A stretch of 16,518 nucleotides of DNA, from contig CAYNTS010000049.1 of assembly GCA_964400495.1 (NCBI GenBank), positions 1-16,518 of the forward strand, in the 5' to 3' direction. Within the stretch, counting starts at the first letter, position 1, and every line of letters begins with the position of its first letter. Of this stretch, positions 7,075 through 15,698 are shown one piece after another. Below the pieces are notes generated by a model. The model was not told the origin of the DNA and did not search any database. It worked only from the letters and a program-made list of their open reading frames with translations. Both the position numbers and the translations under genes were made by a program. This DNA comes from CAYNTS01 sp964400495. Lineage in GTDB: Bacteria; Fidelibacterota; Marinisomatia; SCGC-AAA003-L08; D37C17.

Positions 7075-8204
7075 TGCGAATAGCATTTATTACAGTTATC
7101 CCCCCATTTAGAGGTGGAATTGCAAAACACTCAGCTGTTCTAACGAGTCATTTAGAAAAAAATCATGAAGTAAAAATATTTAATTATTCTCGGCAATACC
7201 CAAACTTTTTATTTCCGGGGAAATCTCAGTTTGAATCAGAACCATCCAATATAACGTTTCAAGAAGAAACCTGTGTTGATTCAATTAATCCTTTTAGTTG
7301 GCTCAAAACTGTTAATAAAATTGTAAAATATAATCCAGATATTGTGCTATATAGATATTGGAACCCGTTTTTTGCACCAACTTTGGGGACAATAGCTCGT
7401 CGAATAAAAGCGAAACTAAATCATGTAAAACATATTGCACTCTGTGATAACATTAAACCTCATGAAAAAAAATGGATGGACAATCTGCTATCAAACTATT
7501 TTATTAAATCAATGGATGGATTTGTGGTGCAATCATCAACAGTAGAATCAGAATTATTATCTTTTGATGAATCAGCACAGTATAGGAAAGCACTACATCC
7601 TGTATATGATGCCTATAAACCAGTAATTGATAAGAATGTTGCAAAAGAAAAATTAGGGCTTGAAGCAAAATACATAATTCTATATTTTGGGTATGTTCGG
7701 CATTATAAAGGGTTTGATATTTTACTAGAATCAGTTGCAAAATTAAAACAAAATATGTCCGATTTTCATTTGTTAGCTGTGGGTGAATCGTATGACGGAA
7801 CAGAAAAATTTGAGTCATTAATAAACCAATTAGGTATTAAAGAGTATGTTACTTGGCTACACGAATATGTTCCTGATTCTAAGGTACATGAATATTTTTC
7901 TACGGCAGATGTTGTGACTCTACCTTATCGGTCGGCATCTCAAAGTGGTATTGTCCAATTAGCATATCATTATAATGTACCTGTTGTTGTTACAAATGTA
8001 GGAGGACTCCCTGAAATTGTCGAGGAAGGGAAATCAGGTTGTGTTGTAAAAGCAAATTCACCCCAAGACGTTGCTGACTGTCTAAAATACAACTTTGAAG
8101 AAAATAATTTCCCCAAAATGCCTGCATTTATTGAAACCTATAAAAACCAATTTTCTTGGGATAACATGGTAACTCAAATTGAGGAACTTGTAAACGAATG
8201 TTAA
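7074..8204 (+). CDS. GT4-family glycosyltransferase
   Basis: This is a 376-residue GT-B-fold enzyme. The N-terminal acceptor domain opens RIAFITVIPPFRGGIAKHS with the expected glycine-rich loop. The C-terminal donor domain begins at about 196 and includes ILYFGYVRHYKGFDILLE (202-219), the DVVTLPYRSASQSG loop (279-292) and VVVTNVGGLPEIV (304-316). This is the layout of GT4 transferases that add a sugar from a nucleotide-sugar to a lipid-linked oligosaccharide. The usual EX7E pair is replaced by Ser/Gln positions (SASQSGIVQLAYHY), a recognisable GT4 subgroup rather than damage. No membrane segment is seen, so it is probably cytoplasmic and membrane-associated. It starts on the TAATG overlap with the previous gene and overlaps the next by 7 nt. 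Donor and acceptor are unknown. Confidence 0.88.
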   Translation: MRIAFITVIPPFRGGIAKHSAVLTSHLEKNHEVKIFNYSRQYPNFLFPGKSQFESEPSNITFQEETCVDSINPFSWLKTVNKIVKYNPDIVLYRYWNPFFAPTLGTIARRIKAKLNHVKHIALCDNIKPHEKKWMDNLLSNYFIKSMDGFVVQSSTVESELLSFDESAQYRKALHPVYDAYKPVIDKNVAKEKLGLEAKYIILYFGYVRHYKGFDILLESVAKLKQNMSDFHLLAVGESYDGTEKFESLINQLGIKEYVTWLHEYVPDSKVHEYFSTADVVTLPYRSASQSGIVQLAYHYNVPVVVTNVGGLPEIVEEGKSGCVVKANSPQDVADCLKYNFEENNFPKMPAFIETYKNQFSWDNMVTQIEELVNEC

Positions 8205-9043
8205 TACCACATATTCATATTTTAATTTTAAATTGGAATGGCTATGAATTGACAAAAGATTGTGTAGAATCTGTGTATAATTCGAAATATCCCAATTATT
8301 CTGTATCGGTAATAGATAATAATTCATCTGATAATTCCGTTGAAAAATTAAAGGTCGAATATCCGAAATTGAATTTGATATCGCTAGATTCGAACTATGG
8401 TTTTGGTGGGGGGTACAATAAAGCATTTCAGTATTTAAAGTGGCAGGGTGAATATTATTTGCTTCTAAATAATGACACCATTATTGCATCTGATTTATTG
8501 GATAAAGTGGTATCTAAAATCAATAAAATGGGTAAAAATTTTATTTATGGACCTAAAATATATTACCATGATTTCCCTGAACAAATTTGGTATGCAGGAG
8601 GAAAAGTAAATTTATTCCTTGGCCAAATTGCACATATTGGAATACGAGAAAATGACCACAAATTTGATTATAAAAGTAAAAAAACCGATTATGTTTCTGG
8701 ATGTTGCCTTATAGCACATAGTTCCGTGTTAAAACAACTCAACGGATTTGATGAGAAGTTTAATATGTACTCAGAAGATGTTGACATATGTTTACGGGCA
8801 AAAAAAATGGGAATTAAATCTTACTTTATTTCATCTGCAACTCTTTATCATAAAGTCTCAGCATCCATGGGAGGTGAGTTAAGTATTCCAAAACAGATTA
8901 AGAAATTTTATTCATTCATTAAACTTAGTAATTCTCATATTCTGTTTCCCTTTTCAATTTTTGCATGGTTTCATTATTTGCTTCGGTTACCATTTCGGGC
9001 AGTATCCGTCTATTTAAATAATATTTTGGATAGAAAGTCATAA
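8198..9043 (+). CDS. GT2-family glycosyltransferase (rhamnosyltransferase WbbL/RfbF-like)
   Basis: This 281-residue GT-A enzyme starts IHILILNWNGYELTKDCVES and has VIDNNSSDNS (38-47). The metal-binding motif is LLNNDT (89-94). The late motif GFDEKFNMYSEDVDICLR (183-200) holds the acidic residues Glu193, Asp194 and Asp196. 'NWNG', 'NNDT' and 'EDxDxCLR' are hallmarks of the WbbL/RfbF rhamnosyltransferase-type GT2 branch, and related enzymes in surface polysaccharide clusters often transfer rhamnose or another deoxysugar to a lipid-linked intermediate. The final 50 residues have a hydrophobic stretch (HILFPFSIFAWFHYLL) that may be a membrane anchor. GAGGA at 8181-8185 could serve as ribosome binding site. 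The gene overlaps its neighbours by 7 nt and 1 nt. Sugar specificity is an inference from family resemblance only. Confidence 0.88.
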   Translation: MLIPHIHILILNWNGYELTKDCVESVYNSKYPNYSVSVIDNNSSDNSVEKLKVEYPKLNLISLDSNYGFGGGYNKAFQYLKWQGEYYLLLNNDTIIASDLLDKVVSKINKMGKNFIYGPKIYYHDFPEQIWYAGGKVNLFLGQIAHIGIRENDHKFDYKSKKTDYVSGCCLIAHSSVLKQLNGFDEKFNMYSEDVDICLRAKKMGIKSYFISSATLYHKVSASMGGELSIPKQIKKFYSFIKLSNSHILFPFSIFAWFHYLLRLPFRAVSVYLNNILDRKS

Positions 9044-10290
9044 TGCGAAATGTAACAGCAATATTTTCTATTCGATTTTTTGGAGCTATTCTAGGAATAT
9101 TATTTAGTATTGTTTTAGCCAGAGTTTTAGGTGCAAATGAAGTTGGAATTTACTTTCAAGCTATAAATATTGCATTGATTGGCACAATAATTGGAAGAAT
9201 GGGGCTTGATAATGCTGTCCTAAAATTTACCGCAATTTATTCCAAAAATAATGAATGGGGTAAAGTAAATGGAGTTTATCAACAGGCCATAAACATTTGT
9301 TTGAAATCTTCCGTACTTGCAACAATTGTTTTATATTTCACATCTGGTATGATAGCTGAATATTTTTACAAAGATATGAATATTGTTTTTCCAATTCAAT
9401 TGATGGTAATTTCAATAATTCCATTTAGTTTAATGACACTCCACGCTGAAATGTTAAAAGGGCTTGAGAAAACACGATTAGCAATAATTGTTCAAAATGT
9501 ACTTATTCCGTTTACTTGTCTCTCAGTACTCATATTTTTCAGAAATGTTGGAGATATAAATATTGCAATTTATGCATATATTTTTAGTGTAATTTTATCC
9601 TGTGCTATTTCATATATGTTTTGGAAAAAGTCTGTTAAGCATAATCAATTTATAACTATTGAAAGTAAACAATTATTAGAAATAGGGTTACCTCTATTAT
9701 TAGTAGCTTCAATGGGGTTAATACTGAGTATAACAGATTCTATGATGTTGGCTTTTTGGTTAGATAGTAGGACTGTAGGGATTTATGGTGTTGTTGCTAA
9801 GGTTGTATTTTTAAGCAGTATGTTATTAGTTGTTGTTAATAGTATAGTTGCACCCAAAATTGCATCTGCATTTTCTAATAACGAATTTTATGAGGTAAAA
9901 AATATACTGATAAAATCTATAATGTATTTATTTGGAGTAGCACTTCTAATCTTATTACTTTTTATTGGATTTTCATCATTTATCTTAGAAATTTTTGGAA
10001 CTGAATTTGTCAACGGCAAAAAAGCACTTCTAATCTTAGCTTTTGGTCAATTTATTGTATTATCAACTGGTCCGATTGCATATACACTTATGATGACAGG
10101 TAAAGAAAAAGTGTATCGCAATATTGTGATTTTCTCAGCAATATTAAATGTTATTTTAAATATTATATTGATTCCGAAGCATCACATGATTGGGGCAGCA
10201 ACTGCAACAGCGATTTCATTGAGTACTAAAAATATCATCACATTTTTTGTTGTGTATTCACATTTAAGGAAAGTACAACATGCAGTCTGA
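9043..10290 (+). CDS. Wzx-like lipid-linked oligosaccharide flippase (polysaccharide biosynthesis family, MOP superfamily)
   Basis: This 415-residue, strongly hydrophobic protein has about 12 predicted membrane helices. It opens with the family's typical first helix (SIRFFGAILGILFSIVLARV) and the loop LGANEVGIYFQ. A second repeat-like half begins near LLEIGLPLLLVASMG, where Asp follows in ITDSMMLAFWL, matching the internal pseudo-symmetry of MOP transporters. Members move undecaprenyl-diphosphate-linked repeat units or similar lipid-linked sugars from the cytoplasmic to the periplasmic face. It sits directly after two cytosolic glycosyltransferases (1-nt TAATG overlap), so it is the likely exporter of their product. 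No Wzy-type polymerase gene is seen nearby, which leaves open whether a repeat polymer or a single oligosaccharide is made. It overlaps the following gene by 11 nt. Confidence 0.88.
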   Translation: MRNVTAIFSIRFFGAILGILFSIVLARVLGANEVGIYFQAINIALIGTIIGRMGLDNAVLKFTAIYSKNNEWGKVNGVYQQAINICLKSSVLATIVLYFTSGMIAEYFYKDMNIVFPIQLMVISIIPFSLMTLHAEMLKGLEKTRLAIIVQNVLIPFTCLSVLIFFRNVGDINIAIYAYIFSVILSCAISYMFWKKSVKHNQFITIESKQLLEIGLPLLLVASMGLILSITDSMMLAFWLDSRTVGIYGVVAKVVFLSSMLLVVVNSIVAPKIASAFSNNEFYEVKNILIKSIMYLFGVALLILLLFIGFSSFILEIFGTEFVNGKKALLILAFGQFIVLSTGPIAYTLMMTGKEKVYRNIVIFSAILNVILNIILIPKHHMIGAATATAISLSTKNIITFFVVYSHLRKVQHAV

Positions 10291-11404
10291 AATTCAATTA
10301 TTTCTAATTTGGGAAAAAGCATACCCAAAACTACCGGAAATTGCTGAAGACATTTCCAATGAGTTTAAAGTTATTAAAAACATGGAAGTAGAATGGTCAA
10401 AAGATAAATTTGCTGAGAATCTAACTCAATTCTATGGAACGAAACTCCCTCCTAATTCTTTTAAAGAAAAACATTGTGGAAATGGTACATTTACAGTTTT
10501 CATTGTTGAAGATAACTCTCCAATTTATGAAAACAGAAAAACATCAAAAGGGTCACAAATAGTAAATTCTAAAATGTTTGATTTAAAAACTAAATATCGA
10601 TCTTGGACAGGTGGTGGGCATAAAATTCATGCTACAAACTCTATCAAAGAAACTGAACATGATATAATGTTATTGTTTGGGAAAACTCTACCTGAAATTG
10701 TTAATGAAGAGTGGGGAGAGGCATTGTCACAAGAGTATGTTAAAATGGATGTTCAAGGTGCTAATGGTTGGGAAAATCTAAATCATCTCTTTACTGTTTT
10801 AAATGAAACTGTTGACTATGTTGTACTAAGAAATTTTGAGGATTTATCAACTGAATTAGTTTCGGGCGATATTGATATTTTAACAAATAATATTGATGAA
10901 TTTAAATTTATTACAAAAGCTGAAAAAATTTACTCAAATAACCGAAGAGTAGCATATTTTATAAAAGTGGGACCAGAAAATATATATTTTGATATCAGAT
11001 GTGTAGGTGATAACTACTATGATAACTCTTGGCAAACATCTATTTTGAATAATAAGGTTAAAAATGACGATGGTTTTTTTATACCAAATAATGAAGAATA
11101 TTTTTATTCCTTAATGTATCATGGTTTAATCCATAAACCCAAACTCAGTGATGTGTACCATTCAAGGTTGTTAGAACTTTCAAAATTGTTGAGTGAAAAT
11201 ATTCATTCCAGTAAAAATGGTGAAAAACAATGGATTGATATTTTGTTCAAGTTTATAAAACAAAATGATTATACATATACAATTCCAAAAGATTATTCGG
11301 TATATTTTAATTATGAAAATGCACCCTTTTTTGAAAAGGATATGACGACACAATTTATAAAATGGGCAAGGACAAAACTTATTAGTTTAAAACAGAAATT
11401 TTGA
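10280..11404 (+). CDS. Uncharacterised glycan-cluster protein with a nucleotidyltransferase-like domain
   Basis: This 374-residue cytosolic-looking protein has two parts. Residues 1-135 form an unassigned domain with a striking conserved-looking segment: NSKMFDLKTKYRSWTGGGHK (96-115) followed by IHATN and LLFGK. Similar segments occur, to my recollection, in proteins of capsule-type loci, but I know no established function. Residues about 165-300 resemble a DNA polymerase beta-type nucleotidyltransferase: VVLRNFEDLSTELVSGDIDI (181-200) gives a GDxD pattern with Asp197 and Asp199, and Asp238 in IYFDIR could be the third carboxylate. A glycine-rich helix usually preceding the DxD is weak, so activity is uncertain. 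AAGGA at 10266-10270 supports ATG 10280. It overlaps the flippase by 11 nt and the kinase-like gene by 4 nt, so the two downstream proteins are probably made together. Confidence 0.6.
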   Translation: MQSEIQLFLIWEKAYPKLPEIAEDISNEFKVIKNMEVEWSKDKFAENLTQFYGTKLPPNSFKEKHCGNGTFTVFIVEDNSPIYENRKTSKGSQIVNSKMFDLKTKYRSWTGGGHKIHATNSIKETEHDIMLLFGKTLPEIVNEEWGEALSQEYVKMDVQGANGWENLNHLFTVLNETVDYVVLRNFEDLSTELVSGDIDILTNNIDEFKFITKAEKIYSNNRRVAYFIKVGPENIYFDIRCVGDNYYDNSWQTSILNNKVKNDDGFFIPNNEEYFYSLMYHGLIHKPKLSDVYHSRLLELSKLLSENIHSSKNGEKQWIDILFKFIKQNDYTYTIPKDYSVYFNYENAPFFEKDMTTQFIKWARTKLISLKQKF

Positions 11405-12156
11405 TCAGAGTAATTTTCCATATTAAGAATGCAATTTATTCCATTTTTTGGTACTTATGGAATATTGCTCATATTGAGAAATATTTTGAAACAAAAGGAA
11501 TCATAAATTTTAAGGTTGAATTATTTCCATTGTGGAAACCACATGCTCAATATTTTTCTGGTTATCAGAAATCTTCCCATCAAAAAGTATTTGTTAAATT
11601 TGGTAAAAAATATTTTATCAACCGTGAATTTAATGCAATCCAATTTTTAACATCAAATTTACCTTCTAAATCATGGTTGCCAACTATCATTGATTCGGAG
11701 TTTGATTGGAAGTTTCCTAATATCATCATAAATTATATTGATGGGAAACCCTTGAATAAATTTCAAGAGTCACTAATTTCAGACGATATAAAGGATACTC
11801 TTTCTCAAACATTTTTTGATATTATTGTAAGTTTGAATTCACTGAATATTATTCACAGAGATATCAGACCACATAACATAATGGTGAGTGATACTAACGA
11901 CATAGTTCTTTTAGATTATGCATTTTTAACTAATGCAAAAGATAGTGATTCTGAATTTAAAGAAATTCCATTAACATATGAAAATTTGGGAAAATTACAT
12001 CGGCTTGGAAATAGATATAACCCAGAAATAGGCAAGTGGGATGATGCATATTCAGTTTTCAAAATATGTGAAGAGTTGCATATTGAAACATCACATCTAA
12101 CAAAAATTAAAGATAATATTGGTAAATTATCGATTCTATTAAATGGAGATAATTAG
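11401..12156 (+). CDS. Small kinase-like protein (RIO/APH/lipopolysaccharide-kinase type)
   Basis: This 251-residue protein starts at TTG 11401, overlapping the upstream TGA (TTGA). No Met codon occurs before residue 161, so a non-ATG start is required. Protein-kinase-like landmarks are in order: Lys66 in VFVKFG (beta-3 lysine), Glu76 in NREFNAIQFL (alpha-C glutamate), NYIDGKPL (hinge, about 111-118), the catalytic loop HRDIRPHN (152-159) with Asp154 and Asn159, and the metal-binding LLDYAFL (170-176) with Asp172. The usual DFG glycine is alanine here. All catalytic residues are present, so phosphotransfer is plausible. The family includes Kdo/heptose kinases (WaaP-like) and choline kinases (LicA-like). 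In a glycan cluster a small-molecule or glycan kinase is more likely than a protein kinase. The substrate is unknown. It shares one base with the next gene (TAGTG). Confidence 0.75.
   Translation: MIRVIFHIKNAIYSIFWYLWNIAHIEKYFETKGIINFKVELFPLWKPHAQYFSGYQKSSHQKVFVKFGKKYFINREFNAIQFLTSNLPSKSWLPTIIDSEFDWKFPNIIINYIDGKPLNKFQESLISDDIKDTLSQTFFDIIVSLNSLNIIHRDIRPHNIMVSDTNDIVLLDYAFLTNAKDSDSEFKEIPLTYENLGKLHRLGNRYNPEIGKWDDAYSVFKICEELHIETSHLTKIKDNIGKLSILLNGDN
12145..12148 (+). promoter_or_regulatory. Ribosome binding site supporting the GTG start of the YfhO gene
   Basis: GGAG lies 7 nt before GTG 12156, within the end of the kinase-like gene. It supports the GTG, which overlaps the TAG stop by one base, over the first in-frame ATG 12 codons further on. 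That ATG would cut into the first membrane helix. Confidence 0.55.
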
Positions 12157-14516
12157 TGCACTTATTTAAAAAATACGAATCCATTTGGATAATGCTAATT
12201 TATGGGATATTAATTACATTTTTATTCAACAAAGTTGTGTTTGATGACTATTCCTTTCAGGGTGGTGATTCTCTTTCTCCTAAAGCAATAAAGCAAGGTA
12301 TTGAACTTGCCGAAGAACACTACGGTGAATATCCAACATGGCTTCCATGGGTATTTAGCGGATTACCCTCAGTTCACTCTTTTCAAAATGTGTCTAATTA
12401 CTATGTTCCAAATCACATAATTACATTTTTACATTCATTGGGTATGCCCTGGATTTGGAATTTTTTGTTTCATTTTATCTTTGCAGGAATGGGTGTATTT
12501 ATTTTACTCAAAGAACTCAAAACAAATACAATTTCAGCTTTTTTGGGTGGTGTTACGTTTATGTTAATGCCCTACCTAGTTACAATGTTGGTTCATGGAC
12601 ATGGTAGCCAAATGATGTCCACTGCATATATCCCTTGGGTTATTTGGGCAATTCTTCGGCTTAAATCAAATCCCAATATTTTGAATATGGGATTATTAAC
12701 CATGTTTGTTGGCTTTCAACTTCAACGAGCCCATGTTCAAATTGCATATTACACGTGGCTAATGATAGGTTTGTTTATTTTGTTTGAAATAATCTTGTTT
12801 ATTAAAAATAAAGATAATGATATTTCGTACTTGAAATATTTAATTCCTACTTTGTTTATTGGAATTGCAATGGCTATGTGGATTTATTATCCAGTTATGC
12901 AATATACTCCTCATTCAATTCGTGGTGCTACTGGTGGTGGAACAGGATTTGATTATGCAACGGCATGGTCATTTAGTATCGGTGAGATGATGACGTGGTT
13001 AATCCCCTCATATTTTGGTTTTGGGGGTGCAACTTATTGGGGCAATATGCCATTTACAGATTATCCTAACTATATGGGTATTCTCCCATTGGTTTTTGCA
13101 ATAATTGGAGTTAAGCACACAAAGGGAAATTTTAAAGTATGGCTGTTAGTTTCCATGATGTTTGCTTTGTTGTTATCCTTTGGGCATAATTTTAAGTTTT
13201 TGTACTCCCTTTTTTACAATTACTTTCCTTATTTTGATAAATTTAGAGTACCAGTTATGTTTTTAGTATTGGTTCAATTTGGGGTTGCAGTGTTTGCTGG
13301 ATTAGGAATTAATTATTCATTTAACTCAGAATTTAATACTGAAAAATTAAAAAGATTTGGGTTTGTTTCTGGAAGTGTGTTTGCGTTTATTTGGATAAAC
13401 AAATTATTTTTTGTTTCCAACCTAAATTTTGGGCAACGTTCACACAAAATACTTGACCCAATGAGAATGGAAATGATTCACTCAGATATACTATTAAGTT
13501 CAGTTCTTATAATTATTACATTACTAATTGGTCTAGCTTTAAGTAAAAAGTGGTTAACTCCCAGTTTTTCTCATTTTTTAATTGTTGGTTTAATAATTGT
13601 TGATTTGGGGATAGTTAATTTCAAAATTATTGAACCAGCAAATGACTCTTATCGTCAAGGAACTCTAAAACATAATAAGTTTGTAAATGCCTACTTATCC
13701 GAAGATAGTGTAATAAAATTTTTAAAAAGTGATACAGATAAATTTAGAATTTTACCACTGGGGGCACTTGCCAATGAAAATCGATGGTCAGCATTTCATT
13801 TAGAAAGTGTAGCAGGCTATCACCCCGCAAAAATTTCACATTATAAGACATTATTAGAAGATGTAGGTTGGAACAATTTAGGTGTATTGCAGATGATGAA
13901 TGTCAAATATTTAGTATCACCTGAAAAAATTGAACATCCAGTATTTGAACTTGTTCATACGGGCTCATTATTTTTTCAAGATGCATATAATAATACGTAT
14001 GTGTACCTATTTAAAGGATTTACTCCAAGGGCATTTTATGTTGAAACCATGACACAAGTTGAAGATATAACTGGAGTAGCAAAACTGCAAAATCCTCAAT
14101 TTAACCCTATTAAAGATTCATTTATGTATTCAGAATTGACACACCCTATTAATCATTCAAAATTATCTACAGTGAAAATAGTTGATTGGTCACCAAATAA
14201 AATCTCTCTTAACATTGACGCAAAATCAGATGAGTTTATTGTATTGAGTGAAGTGTTTTATCCTGAAGGGTGGAAAATAAATGATCATCCAGATATAGAA
14301 ATTAAACGTGTTAATCATGTCTTACGTGGATTTCATATATCAGAAGGTGAATATACGCTAACTATGGTATTTAACCCATCTGATTTGCGAATTGGTGGAT
14401 GGATTTCTTGGATTAGTATTTGTATTACATTTGGTTTGATTTTATTTGGAATTTTACCAAAAAAATATAAAGAATCATTACTTTCAACTTCAAACACTTT
14501 TTACAATGTAAACTGA
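12156..14516 (+). CDS. YfhO-family multi-pass membrane protein, probable GT-C glycosyltransferase
   Basis: This 786-residue protein has the YfhO (PF09586) layout. The first helix is at about 10-24, and an extracytoplasmic loop follows with acidic residues Asp30, Asp31 and Asp38 (GGDSL). About a dozen membrane helices run to near residue 490, then comes a soluble domain, and a last helix lies at about 755-780. The C-terminal EVFYPEGWKI with NHVLRGFHISEGEYTLTM is the family's recognisable 'YPGW...NyvlRgv...G' block. Bacillus YfhO is needed for lipoteichoic acid glycosylation with the CsbB transferase, and is thought to move sugar from undecaprenyl phosphate onto an extracellular acceptor. The CsbB-like gene at 6136 in this cluster makes the same division of labour likely. 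It starts at GTG with GGAG upstream. One base separates it from the histidine kinase gene. Confidence 0.85.
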   Translation: MHLFKKYESIWIMLIYGILITFLFNKVVFDDYSFQGGDSLSPKAIKQGIELAEEHYGEYPTWLPWVFSGLPSVHSFQNVSNYYVPNHIITFLHSLGMPWIWNFLFHFIFAGMGVFILLKELKTNTISAFLGGVTFMLMPYLVTMLVHGHGSQMMSTAYIPWVIWAILRLKSNPNILNMGLLTMFVGFQLQRAHVQIAYYTWLMIGLFILFEIILFIKNKDNDISYLKYLIPTLFIGIAMAMWIYYPVMQYTPHSIRGATGGGTGFDYATAWSFSIGEMMTWLIPSYFGFGGATYWGNMPFTDYPNYMGILPLVFAIIGVKHTKGNFKVWLLVSMMFALLLSFGHNFKFLYSLFYNYFPYFDKFRVPVMFLVLVQFGVAVFAGLGINYSFNSEFNTEKLKRFGFVSGSVFAFIWINKLFFVSNLNFGQRSHKILDPMRMEMIHSDILLSSVLIIITLLIGLALSKKWLTPSFSHFLIVGLIIVDLGIVNFKIIEPANDSYRQGTLKHNKFVNAYLSEDSVIKFLKSDTDKFRILPLGALANENRWSAFHLESVAGYHPAKISHYKTLLEDVGWNNLGVLQMMNVKYLVSPEKIEHPVFELVHTGSLFFQDAYNNTYVYLFKGFTPRAFYVETMTQVEDITGVAKLQNPQFNPIKDSFMYSELTHPINHSKLSTVKIVDWSPNKISLNIDAKSDEFIVLSEVFYPEGWKINDHPDIEIKRVNHVLRGFHISEGEYTLTMVFNPSDLRIGGWISWISICITFGLILFGILPKKYKESLLSTSNTFYNVN

Positions 14517-14517
14517 A

Positions 14518-15672
14518 ATGCAAAGTTTTAAACGACAATCGAACATCAAACTTGGGTTATTTGCTTTTGCATTGATAATTGCATCAAGTGTGTTTTTAGT
14601 AAACAGGATTATTGTTGGGCAAATTCGCGAAGATGCCAAAAAGCAAGTTGAACATTTAGCCAAGGCATATACAGAAGCTATCAATACTGCAGATGAAAAT
14701 GATATTCATTTTGTGATGGATATGATATTACCTTCGCTAAATTTCCCTTTAGTGATTACCTTTAGTGATGAAATTTATGCTATTATGAATTTAGATATAG
14801 CTTATCCCGAAAATTCAAAGGAATACAAACAAGAAATTCAAATTATTATCCAGCGGATGGATGAATCTTTTCCACCCTTAGGGCTAACGTGGAATGATAA
14901 AGAAATTGGGTATATTCACTATGGTGACTCTGCAATAGTGAACAAAATGGAATGGCTTCCATTTTTGGAAGTTGGGTTAGCAATATTGTTTTTGATTTTA
15001 GTACTGTGGGGGATTCAGCTAATACGAAACAGTGAAAAAAATTCAATTTTTGCTGGGATGGCAAGGGAAACAGCACATCAATTGGGGACGCCTATTTCTT
15101 CTTTAATGGGGTGGGTTAATTTTTTGGAGGATGAAGGACACTCCCGTAAAGAAATTGCACAATCAATGAATGAAGATATTTCTAGGTTATCAGAGATTTC
15201 AGATAGATTTTCTAAAATTGGATCTAATCCCCAGTTAAAAGATATTGATTTGAATGCAACTCTAACTGAGTTAACTACATATTTGCAGCACAGACTACCA
15301 AAACGATCAGAAATAGATTTAAAGTTTTCTGCAGATGTTTCACATAAGATTGCTGGAGATAAAATCTTACTTACTTGGGCATTTGAAAATATTATTCGAA
15401 ATGCAATAGATGCTATTGAGGCAGGCAAAGGTTCGGTTCAAGTTAAGCTGTATGAAAATGAAAGTAAAATTCGCATTGACTTTATTGATTCAGGTAGGGG
15501 GATTAATAGAAAAAATTGGAAAAATATTTTCAAACCCGGTTTTAGTACCAAAAAACGAGGGTGGGGGTTAGGACTCAGTTTAACTCATAGAATCATTTCA
15601 GAAATTCACTCTGGGAGAATTAAAGTTGTAAATTCTAAAAAAGGTGAAACTATAATTAGGGTAAAGTTTTAG
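14518..15672 (+). CDS. Membrane sensor histidine kinase without adjacent response regulator
   Basis: This 384-residue protein has a first membrane helix at about 12-29 and a periplasmic sensor region of about 115 residues with no domain I recognise. The second helix is at about 150-168. There is no obvious HAMP domain: the H-box helix starts almost directly after the membrane (ARETAHQLGTPISSLMGW, with phospho-acceptor His187). The ATPase domain is complete: N-box ENIIRNAIDAI (290-300, Asn295), G1 DSGRG (324-328), F-box FKPGFSTKK (338-346) and G2 GWGLGLSL (348-355). It should autophosphorylate. It lies 1 nt after the YfhO gene, so it probably belongs to the glycan transcript and may sense envelope or glycan status. 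No response regulator is in the window, so the partner is elsewhere. RAYT-associated repeats begin 27 nt after its stop. Confidence 0.92.
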   Translation: MQSFKRQSNIKLGLFAFALIIASSVFLVNRIIVGQIREDAKKQVEHLAKAYTEAINTADENDIHFVMDMILPSLNFPLVITFSDEIYAIMNLDIAYPENSKEYKQEIQIIIQRMDESFPPLGLTWNDKEIGYIHYGDSAIVNKMEWLPFLEVGLAILFLILVLWGIQLIRNSEKNSIFAGMARETAHQLGTPISSLMGWVNFLEDEGHSRKEIAQSMNEDISRLSEISDRFSKIGSNPQLKDIDLNATLTELTTYLQHRLPKRSEIDLKFSADVSHKIAGDKILLTWAFENIIRNAIDAIEAGKGSVQVKLYENESKIRIDFIDSGRGINRKNWKNIFKPGFSTKKRGWGLGLSLTHRIISEIHSGRIKVVNSKKGETIIRVKF

Positions 15673-15698
15673 ATTTTGGCAATTTAGGTGTCCAATTT

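Noticed and set aside
8082..8426. Minus-strand ORF across the GT4/GT2 junction, and similar minus-strand ORFs at 7504-7818, 6333-6572, 2691-2876 and 15078-15428
   Set aside because: They are antisense to intact conserved genes, rich in Ile/Leu/His/Ser from reversed AT-rich codons, and carry no recognisable motif.
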